In this document: piece after piece, positions 12,865-24,535 of the stretch | Position numbering within the stretch: the stretch's first letter is position 1 | Layout of the letters: every line of letters starts with the position of its first letter | Origin: Amaranthus tricolor | Lineage: Eukaryota > Streptophyta > Magnoliopsida > Caryophyllales > Amaranthaceae | NCBI RefSeq assembly: GCF_026212465.1 | Contig: NC_080048.1 | Location: 36,127,700-36,191,699 of the forward strand | Direction: 5' to 3' | Length of the DNA stretch: 64,000 nt | The notes under the pieces: generated by a model | The model's input: the letters and a program-made list of their open reading frames with translations, nothing else | Database searches by the model: none | Told to the model about the DNA's origin: nothing | Program-made: the position numbers and the translations under genes

Positions 12865-15324
12865 ACTTATACTTCTTAATTTCATTACGTGCTTTCCAAC
12901 CCGAACCATGTGCTCTCGGGTAGAATGCAGGTCTTCACGTTCCTCTCTTCAAACATAAACTCTTGCAAAACACGCATAGATTAACTCGACCTAGGCATTA
13001 ACAGAATACCTAACTCATATCCTTATAGATCTTGTCTATCTTAAGGTAAGCGTGATCATAGTTCGTAATACCCTTGAAGTAACTTAACTTAGGCACACTT
13101 CTCACTAGCATAAACTATTCTATCAATAATAAGTATACGTTCTATCAATGAGTAAATATTCTACCAAAGAATGAACCTTCTATCATTACATAACTTTCGA
13201 TCAATGAATAAACTTTCTATCACTGAATAGTTTTCTATCAGTGGATCTTTTCTCTACTTCCTGGCATAGTGACACTCCAAAAGGCGTTATCGGCCTCCCG
13301 GCGCCCAATGGCAAAGTATGAGCTCATGCCCCCTCCAGCTGACCCTCTCGGGTCCTACCTTCGGGCTAAACCTAACACACTGGGGTACTAAACCAGTGAA
13401 GAGGCCACCATATTGGGGTTTGCAAGGCCCGCATGGTAACACCTCGGTCAAGGGGCGTTATCGGCCTCCCGGCGCCCAATGACCCAAGCATGCTCATACC
13501 CCCCTTACGGTGGTCCCGTCGAACCTCACCTAGGGGACTAATAAAACAACCGGACATAATCCAGTTAAGTCACGCCAGCTATTCATAATATAGTACCTTA
13601 TCAGATGGGAATAACTTCCACTCTCAACTATTAATGAGCGCCCTGGGATAGCAGCGCGCTAAAACCCACTGAGCCACTCAATAGAATATGAAATTCACCT
13701 ATAAAGGAGTCATTCTAACTCCAATTAGGCATAATCTAATTCTTAAATAAATAAGGGGTAGTTCTCGCTCTCTATTAACTCTCATTCTCTAAACTATTCT
13801 AAGCGCAAGGATTTCATAGTCGATAGCTCTTCATGTAAAGTGTACTCAATAGTATCTCATAGTTTCAATGCAATGTATATTATCACAATAAACAATAATG
13901 TCTTAAAGCAAATTGCGTATAAGGGTTAGTTACTGCGTGTACGTACCTGTAAGCGTCACCGCACGATCAAAAGTCACAAAATCACCCAACTAAGGCTCTA
14001 CTTTCCTCTTACGTAATAGGCACCTATATAAGTTATGAGTAGAACTATTAAGTTCCCTTAACTACTTTGACATACCAAACTAAATACCAATTTAACCGCT
14101 ATCACCCATTCAACATGAGTTTCCGATTACTCTAGCACGCACACAACCTATTCAATACAAGTCAAAAATTATTAACTCAATACAACATAAGTCTTTCCAT
14201 CAATTTAAAGTAGAAGTATGTGTGAATAGTTTCTTTACATTAATCAACTTGAGTTATAGCGATCCACGTTACTTTAGGATAACATATCAATTCACACTTA
14301 AATCTTGCGATGTTCATGTAGTGCTAATATGACGACAATGACGAATCTTAAGTTTATCACATCGCAATATCATCCATTATATTCTTCAAGGTTAGGAAGA
14401 ACTACAATCACGACATCATAACTAGTAACTTTAGCAACTCTCAACAATAAGTTAGACACTATGCTCATGACTTATTGAAATTACGTATTTACAACATCAA
14501 TAACAACCTAATAAGGTAGTAGTAATTCTCTACAATTAAATCAATAACAATTAGCAACTCCTACTTCCAATTAACAACCAAAACCATTTCTATAGTCAAT
14601 TGTAATCAAAATATTACTAATTGCCACCACGATAATCAACAAAGTCTCAACTACTTATAAGATTATTGAATAAATCATCACATCACCAAAGTAGCATACA
14701 AACACACACACACTACTAGTAATCACATCTCTAAATAAAACCCTAATCATTTCATTTCAATGACAATGCTTTTAACTACTACCCATACTAGAATTCAATG
14801 AGACTAATACAATACACAATCAACACACAACTCATGAACATGGTAGATTCTAATTAAAATTAGTAAATTAATCAATTGGAAAGTGAGATGCTTACAAAGA
14901 TTAAAACTAGTAAGAATGGTGAAGAGGAGGATGAAGGTCGTGGTGGTGGTGCACGAAAGCCAAGAAGGGCTGGAGAGGGCCTTAAATCGAACAGCAATTG
15001 GCGGTTGTTCGTGGGTCTGCTGCCGGCCAGCCACAGCGAGGGAGGAGGGAGTGTGCTGCGGTGGCGAGAAGAAAACGCAGCTGCTGGTCAGAGGAGAACG
15101 CAGCCTTGCTGTTGCTGCTTGCGGGAAGGAGAAGGCGGGCTGCTGCTGGTCGTTCACTGGTGGCGCAGGGGAGAAAAGGGGTTGCTGGTGTCCTCGTGGC
15201 TGCCGGGCTGCTGTGCGGGAAGGGGGAAAATGCGGGAGTGAGGGAGGAAGGAAGAAGAAGAGAAAGAAGGAGGAGAAGAAGGAAAGAAGTGACGGCTCCC
15301 TCTTGAGTGTTTAGGGTTTCAACG
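12865..15324 (-). repeat. R/U5 body of the outer LTR
   Basis: This is most of the transcribed part of the outer LTR. It holds an imperfect repeat around 13280-13320 and 13452-13500 that contains GGCGTTATCGGCCTCCCGGC twice, and a purine-rich block (14880-15300) that is the reverse of the LTR leader. Open frames of 100-140 codons in that block come from its biased composition and resemble no protein. Confidence 0.6.
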
Positions 15325-15332
15325 TTTTTATA
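15325..15332 (-). promoter_or_regulatory. TATA box of the outer LTR (minus strand)
   Basis: On the minus strand TATAAAAA is followed within about 25-60 bases by a pyrimidine-rich tract containing CCCTAAACACTC and CTTCTTCTTCC runs, a typical plant core promoter plus leader. It lies about 340 bp from the LTR start at 15666, the expected place for a U3/R boundary. Confidence 0.5.
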
Positions 15333-16137
15333 CTCGTTATTTCTATTATTATGATTATTATTATTATTATTATTATTATATATTTATTTATTTATTTTTT
15401 CATCTCGATTTGTTTTCTTACGAGACCCAACTAAGAGACTCACCTTCGAGGGCTCACACATTTTAATAAATAATCATTTCGATTCAAACCTCTTTATTGG
15501 AGAAGTCGTAACTATATTTTTAATATATATATAAGTCGACATTTAAATCCGTATATGAAAGAAATTTATTAAAACTAATTCGGAAATAATTAAATAATAA
15601 TTGTAAAATCTTTAAAAACTATTAAAATATTAAATAATTACGTCATTAAAATCTCAGGGTGTTACATTTGGTGTGTGCATTCATGTGGTGACTCTTGGGA
15701 TGGAATCCCATAAGTTTGTCATGAATGGGTGTATTAAGATGAGTCTTAATATTTGTGGTTTATGATGATGATTAAGGTATGAATTAATGAGTTAATCAAG
15801 GGAGTTATGGGACTTAATGAAGAAGTTCAAAGGTTTGATTCAAGATGCTCAACTATGCAAGTCGAGCAATACTGTTAGAAGCCCTCTGAAGTACCGCTTG
15901 ACCAGCTCGCTCGACCGAGCGAGCTTCAGAATGGGTCGAGCGAGCAGACAGAACGCAACCAGAAACTTTCTATAGTCCGCTCGACCAGGCCGCTCGACCG
16001 AGCGAGCCTCTGCTTTGGTCGAGCGATGTCTCTGATGCTCCTAAGATGCTGTTTTTAACTCTTCAAGTTCTTGGGATGTTTTATTATCATTTATTCATAG
16101 CTTTAATATACTTAATGTTACTTAGTGTGATCTCTCC

Positions 16138-16145
16138 TATAAATA
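16138..16145 (+). promoter_or_regulatory. TATA box of the Copia-type LTR
   Basis: TATAAATA lies in CCTATAAATAGAGAGC, a plant-like TATA context. About 320 bp of the proposed LTR follow it, which would be R and U5. The role is inferred from position; transcription cannot be seen from sequence. Confidence 0.5.
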
Positions 16146-16561
16146 GAGAGCTCTCATTGTAATGATATAAATCCACAAAATACTCCCCAAGCCAAACACT
16201 AGCCTATATCTCTTCTCTATTGTAATTCTCCATATTTGAGAGTATTTTGAACTCCTTTGATAATATAAGAGATACTACACACCGGAGGACGTAGCCTAAG
16301 TTGGGTGAACCTCGTTAAATTTTTGTGTCGTTTTATTGCATTATTTTCTCCTACAAACATCGATATCGTTGATAGCGTAATTTGTTTGTCACAAAACCTC
16401 ATACACTCGATCTTGGCAATATTGGAGTTTGAAACACATTGTTCGAACTCTAATACATCATCGTTCTCAATACCTTTAACCCCAAAGTTCACGAGGATCC
16501 CCATCAATTTCTATACTACAATTTACTTTAAATTAAAATAATTAAAATAATTAAAATAACC

Positions 16562-16799
16562 AAAAGCGCTTGTGGCTCAATGGATAAAGCATCTGCATGT
16601 GGAGCAGAAGGTTTGGGGTTTGACCCTTACTAGACGCAATTATCAATTGAGGGGTTTTTTGATTGCGCGCATCTCTCTTTACACCCTTTTTGGGGAAACA
16701 GGTATGATTTGTCCACATCTTTTAGAAAAAAGAACACCCTCCACCCGGACCCTGCCTTGTGCGGGATACTAAGAGTGTCCTTTACCTTTACCTTTTTTT
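16562..16799 (+). mobile_element. tRNA-derived SINE, copy 1
   Basis: The head has a polymerase III box A (TGTGGCTCAATGGATAA, 16571-16587) and box B (GGTTTGGGGTTTGACCC, about 16610-16626) at tRNA-like spacing, followed by a tRNA-unrelated body and a TTTACCTTTACC tail. The same sequence recurs in reverse at 26027-26258. It is not a tRNA gene: no cloverleaf 3' half or discriminator is present. I could not find a clean target duplication for this copy. Confidence 0.8.
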
Positions 16800-16862
16800 G
16801 CCTATAATAATCTCAATTTTTAATAAACCATTAATATTCTCAATTTTAGGATCACTTACCGA

Positions 16863-17113
16863 CTAAGAGCATTGTTGCTAAAATGGTGACCGATTTTTGC
16901 ATGTTAATTGCTAAAAAAAAAAAATCAAAAATCAAAAATACTAAAAATTAAAAGTTATAATTAAAAAATAAACTTACTTGATTCTCTTTTTCATTTTTTC
17001 AAATGTTTTAATTTTTTTTATAATTTGATTTTGTATTTTTTTTATTTTTTATTCAAAATGACTTGTTTTATAGGTCAGAGGTTACCTTGGTGCATTTTAG
17101 CAAGCACTTCTAT
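16863..17113. mobile_element. Small foldback element (MITE-like)
   Basis: Imperfect inverted ends: AGAGCATTGTTGCTAAAATGG on the left (from 16866, with one base trimmed here) pairs with TGCATTTTAGCAAGCACTTCT on the right. The AT-rich core has no coding potential. Boundaries are approximate and no duplication was identified. Confidence 0.4.
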
Positions 17114-17249
17114 AGTTGGGATTATTCATGTTTAATTAAAAGTTAAGATTATTATAAAAAAATTAATAAATTATTGAATTATTTTGAATAATTTTTTCTT
17201 TTATATTTATTTATTATAGTTTGTCATTAACAACAACAATAAATCAATT

Positions 17250-17320
<71 letters not shown>
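17250..17320. repeat. Compound microsatellite (CAA)n-(TAA)n
   Basis: About 13 CAA units run directly into about 10 TAA units. Nothing else is seen in 17114-18135 apart from AT-rich DNA. Confidence 0.9.
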
Positions 17321-17321
<1 letters not shown>

Positions 17322-18139
17322 TAAATTGAGAAAAACGCACACAAATTGCATTTTTGGCCAATGAAAATATAATTGAGCCAAAACATTTAAAACATGGATT
17401 GTCACAGAAAATCTCACATAATTATATTTTTGTTACACATAAAGAATAAGAAAAAAATATGAATTGATGAAATCAAATAAGATACTAACATTCGACATCA
17501 TTTGAGTAGCTTTTATTCACAATTTATTGGTTCATTCAAAAGCTGTCAATATATTATTTTTAGATAAAACAAAACTTTACAATCAAAAGAGCGACAAAAC
17601 AACCAAAATGAAGAAAGACAAACCATTTAGAATGGATCTCTTTCCTTATCAAAATGGGACAAGTATAATAAACCATTAAGGATAGGAAAAGAAAAACTCC
17701 TATCAAACCCAGACAGAATCAATTTAATATGTTTAAGTATATCCTATTAAATTTATCTTATTTCTATTTTTATCATGATAAACACTTTTTTTTTGTTTCT
17801 CATTTATAAATTTAACTTGTCTTTTTTTTTTCTTCTAAAATCACAAAATTTTCAATCTTTTTATGTAGTGTACCTTTAACTATTTTTATTCAATTTTTCG
17901 AATTTTCACCCTTTTTACATGAGTTTAGAACAGTAATAGGCTCCAAATTTCATGTTTTTCTGCCAATGGAAAAATAGGCGAATATTCCCTTTTGTTTCTG
18001 CGGACTTATTTTTCCGCTTTTACCTTTTCTTTTGGGTCACACACATTAGGTCCAAGGCCTCAAAAGTCAAAATCCTTAGTAGCCCAAAAGTAAGGCAAGT
18101 TACAACGGGCCCTTTTCAGATGTTTACCGATCAGCTAAT

Positions 18140-18395
18140 TTTTTAAGAAATCGTCTCTTTGTGATATGTATTTTAAGCCCAATTTATTAAGTTTAATGGC
18201 TATCTATCGTATTTTTAATGGCTACTTACATTCTCCTTAATGTTTACTTACTGTATTCTTAATGTCTACTTTCAATATCTTAAATTTCTAATTACATCAT
18301 TCTTAATGTCTACTTAAAATATTTTTAAAAATATATAATGGGTCAGCTCAATTAGAGATGGTCTCTTAAAGAAATCGTCTCTCAAAAGAATCACA
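18140..18395. repeat. Minisatellite-bearing foldback, copy A
   Basis: Left end AAGAAATCGTCTCTTTGTG and right end GAGATGGTCTCTTAAAGAAATC frame a set of degenerate units of about 30 bp built around TTCTTAATGTCTACTT. The layout matches 19915-20760: GTCTCT-type ends around a private minisatellite. Confidence 0.45.
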
Positions 18396-19914
18396 AATTC
18401 TTTTATCATCTGCAAACTTTGTTTATTCAGGTTGATCCTCCATAACAAGTATTATTAGCAAGGTCAACTCCAAATTTGGAGTCGGATATACGGTAGCTGA
18501 CCTTGCTTATAATAATTAAGTGCTTCATTCAGGTTGACCCTCGATAAGAAATATTATTTTCACTTTCATATAAATAAGAAGTGCTCATAATTAAATAAAT
18601 CATTTTAATACTATTCATTATGGTTCGGAACTAAAAAATTATAAATTCTTAACCTATTAAAATAAAACGATGATTTTAAATTAGAAAAATAAAAACAATG
18701 TGCTACTCATTTATAGAAATTGTTTAAAGTTACTTGAAAAGCAAATAATATCATGGATTTTGTAATTTGTCGGCTATCGTGGTCTGTGGATTCGTAAAGA
18801 AGACTAAATATTATTGAAAGGTCAATATCAATTAGCATGCTTTATAAAATATAATAAAATCAAGGACCTAATTAAACCAAAAAAAATATTGTAAATTGTC
18901 TAAAAATGAATTTACAATAATTCAAAACCGATCTGAAGACCACAAATAAACACTGATATTATTAATTTCATCCGTTTCATTATACTTGCAATTAATAATG
19001 ACATTTTTTAACACAACATGTCATAATCAGATAAAAATATTTCAAATCGAAGGTATTATAAAATATTGTACCCTTATATATCGGAAATTTCTCTAAATAA
19101 ATCCAACCAAGTACAACTTATCAATTAGTAGTTTGTCTTTCTTATTTTGCTACAATTTTTTGCTTTGTGTGTACTTAAATTGTTGCAAAAATGGTTATCA
19201 CCATCTTTTTATTGTAAGTCTGTGTTAGTTAAATAGTTTGTCTAGCCTTTCAATTTACATCACTTTTATTTTGACTATCCTATTAATTTTACGTTCTATT
19301 TTTTTTCAATAATCTCACTTTCATCTACAAATTTATTTTATTTTCTCATTTTAACTACTTATGTTTATATTGCAATTATTTATTTTATTGTATTATTGTC
19401 CAACCTAATTCATTTTTTTCCTAATTTTTACCAATAAAAATAATATATTATATATTAAAAAGACAGAAAAAGTACTACTATAATAAAATTCATGAATCAT
19501 GACCCATTGGTTCTCATGTTTGCTTCACAAACTTTAAGGAAATCTTTCTAGTAGTAATACAAGGTACAATGTAGTAAGCCCTTCGTTTTCTCATCATATT
19601 GGTAGACTACTAGATTGCCTCTCTATCTTACTAAATTTACCTTATAAATATTTGATGAAAAAATTAGTAAAAAAATTTGTGTGAGTAATATGTAGATGAA
19701 ATGAGGATTTAAGTTAAATGTGTGCAAGAGAATTAATAGAAGAATATGAGTAACGACTTTATATAGAAATAATACAAATTTAATGAAATGGACTAAAAAA
19801 ATTAGACAAATTTTATAGGATATAGAAAGTAGTAATTTTATTTGGTGTAATAGACTATTAGCGAGTAATATTTAACAAAAACTTAGTCAACTCAATTGGT
19901 AAACTAAATTATTA

Positions 19915-20760
19915 TTGTGAGAGACGCGTTTATTGGGTCGGTCTAATATTTTATTAAAAAAATAAAATTAACATATGCATGCATCATTACATGTGTTAAC
20001 ATATTTGGAGTTTGTGTTATAATATATTGAAGTTGGTATTTTAACATATTTGAGTTGGTGTTTTATCCTATTAAAGTTGGTTGTTAATTTTTTTGGAATT
20101 CGTATACTTTTAACTTGTTAAGTTGTTAATCTATTAAAGTTAATATTTTTAACATATTGAAGTTGGTATTTTAACCTGTGGAAGTTGGTATTTTAAAGTT
20201 AGTATTTTAACCTATTTGGTGTGGTTTTTATTTTGTTAAATTGTTAACATATTAAAGTTGGTATTTAACCTACTAAAGTTGATATTTTAACCTGTTAAAG
20301 TTGGTATGTTAACATGTTTAAATTGGCGTTTTATGCTGCTTAAGTTGTTATTTTGACTTATTTAAGATGGTGTTTTAGCCTATTAAAGTTGGTGTTTTAA
20401 CTTGTTGAAGTTGATAGGTTAACCTGTTGAAGTTGGTATTTTATAATTGTTGTTTTAACCAACTATAACAGGTTAAAACCCCTACTTCAATAGGTTAAAA
20501 TATAACCTTTAATAGGTGAACAACTTAACAGGTTAAAACAATTTAATAGGTCAAAACACCAACTCCAAAGACCAACTTTAATAAGTTAAAATACCAATTT
20601 GAATAGATTAAAACACCAATTTTAAATAGGTTAAAACAGGTATTGCGCACGTTTGTTTTTAATTTTTTTTTAATCGTAAAATGTTAGTGGGTGGGTTTGA
20701 AAAGCTGTCTCTAAAGAGACAACCTCTCAAAAGACGATCTTTCAAGAGACTAACTATTTT
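19915..20760. repeat. Minisatellite-bearing foldback, copy B
   Basis: From about 20000 to 20455 degenerate units of roughly 20-25 bp carry TTAACCTGTTGAAGTTGG. From 20457 to 20640 the same unit appears in reverse (CCAACTTTAATAAGTTAAAA), giving a large imperfect hairpin. The edges carry GAGAGACG on the left and CAAAAGACGATCTTTC on the right. No protein is encoded. It resembles a foldback transposon whose arms were amplified in tandem. Confidence 0.55.
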
Positions 20761-20950
20761 ATTTATTATTGATACTTGTCAGTAATAAGTTATTTGCCAA
20801 GTGGGTAAGTGAAGTAATATCCTAATGTAACCCCAAATAATTCTTCCTAACCTACCTGAAACCCAACAAGAAACCCAACTTAAAAGCCTAAATCAGCTTA
20901 CCCAAAATTACCCAACATAACCCATCTTAAAACCCATAATACCCTTCTAA

Positions 20951-21435
20951 AAGAAAAATAAACTATAACATAAGCTTTTTAAACAAAAAGAATCTCCAAA
21001 ATAAGCTACAGAAATTCGAATTTCCAAAATAAGCGTCTTCGTGTAAGAGTCTAAGGTTAGGATTTTTGTTCACTGTTAGTAACAACGAACAAAAGAAAAA
21101 AAATTTAATTTGTTCGTTGTTAATAACAACATACAAAGAGGGACAATGTCATAACATTTAAAGGAAAAAAAAATAATCAATAGTTTGTTAGCTGTTGATA
21201 ACAACGAACAAGCTTGTTTGTAATTTTTTTGTCCTTTTAAACGTTATGACATTGTCCCTTTTTGTTCGTTGTTACTAACAGCGAACAAAGTATTTTTTTT
21301 TGTTCGCTGTTAATCATAGCGAACAAACCGTGACTTAAGGCTCGAACACGAAGACGTTTATTTTGAGAATTAAAATTTCTTGAAGCTTATTTTGGGGATT
21401 TTTTTGTTTAGGAAGCTTATTTTATAGTTTATTTC
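20951..21435. mobile_element. Foldback MITE with nested inverted repeats
   Basis: The ends pair over more than 100 bp: AAATAAACTATAACATAAGC on the left matches the reverse of GCTTATTTTATAGTTTATTT on the right, and TAAGCGTCTTCGTGT pairs with ACACGAAGACGTTTA further in. The core repeats TTGTTCGTTGTTA in both directions. A diverged, shortened relative lies at 33120-33410. No duplication of the flank is clear. Confidence 0.7.
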
Positions 21436-21479
21436 TAAGAAAAACTTATGTCCAAAAGAAATTTAAAAAGCGGGTAACC

Positions 21480-21830
21480 TTGAATTTTCGGCTTTTTCAC
21501 ATGGTAGACAAACCTTTTTTTTAATCCCCGTGGTGATCTTGACCTTCCAATTTTTCCACATGGTAGACAAAATATAACTTTTTTTTGTTAACTTTATGCT
21601 ATTTTTACCCAACGTAATGATTTTTTTTCAAAAAATAGATATCGTGATCACCCTAATAAACCACATATTTCAAAATCCAATTGAAATAAGTACTTAATTT
21701 AATAAAAAACTTAACATTTTGTCTACCACATGGAAAAATTGAAAGTTCAAGGTCACCACGTGAATTATGAAAAACATTGTGGAAAAGTAAAAAAAAAAAC
21801 TCAGGGTCACCACACAAAATTTCCCATATA
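21480..21830. mobile_element. Foldback MITE (CCACATGGTAGACAAA family), copy 1
   Basis: TTTTTCCACATGGTAGACAA occurs near 21550 and its reverse complement TTGTCTACCACATGGAAAAA near 21720, with outer arms reading CACGGGGATT or GGTCACCACG. A second copy of the family sits in the subtilase first intron (41370-41760). Confidence 0.65.
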
Positions 21831-22862
21831 AATTTAATAAAACCTCATATTCAAACCACCAATAGAAAATGTGTATAGGTAGAGAAAGCAAAAAATGTCA
21901 AAATATCTTCGATGAATTGATTTAAAAAAAATATCTTCTTATTCCTAGTTAATTTCATAAATTCATATTTATTAGTCAATTAATGAAGGAATTAAATTTC
22001 ACTGTTTTAATAAATTCTAATGATTGTATTGTGTAAAATGCTCAGACAGCTTACTACTTAACAGGGAAGTCTTTATTATGTTTGATGAGATAGTTCAAAA
22101 TGACTGTGTAATTCTTAGTTATAAACATGTATTTCCTTCTTTAAAATTGTATACATCTCTTTAGATTGTGAAGCATGTGCATTAGTTAAAAGTTATAAAC
22201 ATGCATATTATTCTAGTTTTTCTCATAATGAAAACTATGTTAATTCAATATGACATTTGGATTTCCACATCTGAACTTAATACAATTGACTTTTCTTGCT
22301 TTATGACTTTTATAAATAATTGTATTCGTATAAATAAGGTATATATGTAATTTTTGAGTAAATTCTTATAATGAACCCAAAGTTAGTAAATTTTGACGAT
22401 TATATTCGTTTTTGAAAGTAATGCCATTGCAAGTCATATGATTGACAACTCATAATCTATTATCCTATTATTTAATTGAATTTTTCTCTAATAACACTAC
22501 AAAAAACTATTGAATTGACGACACACATTTTCGTCGCCATTTGATAGCTAAATGGTCAAAAAGTAGCCTTGGCGACGGGCGGGCGACGGGCTTCGTGGTG
22601 GTCGCCTTTTTGTTCGTCGCTAACACCAAAATGGACGCCATTTCCTCGCCATTTTTAAGGAAAAGTTGGCGACCACGGGGCGACGAGAAGGCCATCGCCA
22701 AAAACGTGTCTGACATGGCGACAAGAATCTCCTCGCCATCATTCTCGCCAGAGTCGGCGACCAAGTGGCGACCATAGCCTCGTCGCCAACTTGACGACCA
22801 AAATCTGATAGCTTTTTCGTCGCCTGCTGCTAGCGACCACATGTTAATGCTTTTTGGTCGCC

Positions 22863-22978
<116 letters not shown>

Positions 22979-23382
22979 TATATTTATATATATTTTGTAT
23001 TAGTTATAATATTAAGATAAAAATATATACACATAAAACAAATAATTAAAAATAAAAGAGCTGGAAATATTATATATAAAACTAAAGTCTATTTACAAAG
23101 TCACAAAAATTACATATATTTAATCATTCATTTGGAGGAGGTGGAGGAGGGGGTTGATTCAAATTGAAATGCGATTCAATGAATTTCAAAAAGAGTTCTC
23201 GTTCTCTTGTTATTTGTTACATATATAATCAGGTTGTGCAGGCTGAGAAAACAGAATATCCGTTGGCTCAGGAGGATAGATAATTTGAGAGGCGGACCCA
23301 ACCCCAAATACCTCTTTGCTTTTTTTTTTGTTTGAACCGCTTTCTACGTTTTTTATAGCATCCAACCAAATTTAACTTAGGT

Positions 23383-24253
23383 CGCGAGTTGGATGCTCCT
23401 CCAACAAAGAACGATATTCATCCTTCAATAAAACAAAGAAATCAATTACCAATAAACAAAGTATTAATTGATACTAAAAATAAATAAATAAACAAGTTTA
23501 ATAGATTATTACGTTAACTTTGTGTGACTTGCTATTCGTCCATTGGGAACAATCCCCTGTTTCATTGTCAAAGACCCCATGTGTTCGTGTAAATATTTCA
23601 TAGGCCGTGGGTCTTTGACCTTTTGATTGTTCCTGAAATATTAAAAAAAAAATGACTTAAAATTAAATAATAAAAAAATTCAATATAATACTACTTAATT
23701 GACTAAATACTCACCAAATCCCGCATTGTTCTGGCGTGCAGGATTGAGCCACCTATATGGGTGGCTTCATCTTTGTCTCTTCCTCCACGTCTATTGGAGG
23801 AATTCCTAGCCGAAACGGCTTTATTATCTGGGCGTTCCCAATCAGCCTTCCATCGCGCCCATGTCTCATTATCGATGGAAGGAGGTTTAAATTCAGGCTT
23901 GCTTTTCAACGTCCTGCGCCATTTGAAAAGCATATCCGCATAGCGCTTTGCGGCTTTTTCCTCCCATGACCTTCGAACGAAATGTTCGAGGCGAGGGTCC
24001 CATTTGTATTGTTTCTAAATACATAAATGTTTCATCAAATAAATAATTAAAATAATTTATATATAAAAAAGTCTAAAAATAAACAACAAAATAATAATTT
24101 TACCTTAAATTCATTAAAATAAAAATCTTTGGTGGGTTTGGTCACACCCTTCCAACAACTACCTTCGACATTTTGCCTATAATTAAAGGTAGCCCTTATT
24201 TTGGATGCAATGGTGTTCCCGGATATCGGATTAAATCTTACAATAATTAACAA
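23383..24253 (-). pseudogene. En/Spm (Ptta-type) plant transposase C-terminal exons
   Basis: Read on the minus strand, four coding blocks appear in the usual family order. Block 1 (about 24245-24104) has NTIASKIRATF and TKDFYFNEF. Block 2 (about 24016-23714) has YKWDPRLEHFVRRSWEEKA, then RWKADWERP, and SARNSSNRRGGRDKDE. Block 3 (about 23634-23530) has PTAYEIFTRTHGV and SQWTNSKS. Block 4 (about 23430-23383) has DEYRSLLEEHP. These match the plant transposase (Ptta/En/Spm) domain, in which the SARNSSNRR segment is the family's conserved S-x-N-x-x-NR motif. The blocks are split by AT-rich introns with plausible splice sites. The upstream part is absent, so this is a truncated gene of a dead or incomplete CACTA element. 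Confidence 0.72.
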
Positions 24254-24254
24254 A

Positions 24255-24325
<71 letters not shown>

Positions 24326-24335
24326 TGTTATTATT
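24255..24335. repeat. (ATT)n microsatellite
   Basis: About 24 ATT units with few interruptions; a second short ATT tract follows at 24390-24415. Confidence 0.95.
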
Positions 24336-24439
24336 ATTAATTTTATATATATATATTGTTTTTTAAGAATTTATATAAAAAATTTAATTATTATTATTAT
24401 TATTATTATTATTATAAATAAGAAATTTGAAATGAGTGG

Positions 24440-24535
24440 CACAATTATAATTTTTTAAAAATCAGGGGCAAATTTGTAATATCCTTAAGGAGGGGTGGCG
24501 ATAAAATGAAAAAGGGTGGCGAAATTTAGCAACAT
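24440..24535 (-). repeat. Orphan terminal repeat related to the 48-55 kb MULE
   Basis: Read on the minus strand this matches the MULE ends at 47940 and 55606: TTTCGCCACC, then CATTTTATCGCCACCCC, then AAATTTGCCCCTG. No partner terminus is near. It marks an old or deleted member of the same family. Confidence 0.65.

Larger units (their letters stand above)
555..15666 (-). mobile_element. Chromovirus-like solo LTR, interrupted by a younger gypsy element
   Basis: The element starts TGTAACACC at 555, ends GGTGTTACA at 15666, and is flanked by the duplication TTTGG (550-554 and 15667-15671). Without the inner element (1326-12859 and one CGGCC copy) it is about 3573 bp and has no polyprotein, primer-binding site or second LTR, so it reads as a solo LTR. 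The TGTAACACC termini, long LTR and AGCGGAA-type motifs resemble the inner chromovirus LTR, but the two are clearly different families. A TATA box on the minus strand at 15325-15332, followed by a pyrimidine-rich leader, indicates minus orientation. Bases 555-628 can fold into a hairpin whose far arm also ends GTGTTACA. Confidence 0.8.
521..16469 (+). mobile_element. Probable Ty1-copia-type solo LTR, split by a nested LTR insertion
   Basis: If the nested insertion is removed (555-15666 plus one TTTGG copy), about 832 bp remain, starting TGTTATGATT at 521 and ending GTTCTCA at 16469. ATACC flanks both sides (516-520 and 16470-16474) and fits a 5-bp target-site duplication. Inside is a plausible plus-strand LTR promoter, TATAAATA at 16138-16145, and a perfect GC-rich inverted repeat (15905-15924). 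No internal domain, primer-binding site or second LTR is present, so a solo LTR is the simplest reading. The Copia assignment rests on size and layout only. The right edge is set mainly by the short duplication, which could be chance. Confidence 0.48.

Noticed and set aside
14804..15314. Several overlapping frames of 100-140 codons on both strands
   Set aside because: They come from a purine-biased leader block of the outer LTR; low-complexity, mutually overlapping, no recognised motif.
16562..16640. Possible tRNA gene
   Set aside because: Box A and box B are present, but no cloverleaf acceptor half; the sequence is the head of a SINE with a second copy at 26027-26258.
22507..22842. Overlapping 78- and 111-codon frames on both strands
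   Set aside because: They read through the GTCGCC/GGCGAC subterminal repeats of the CACTA element.
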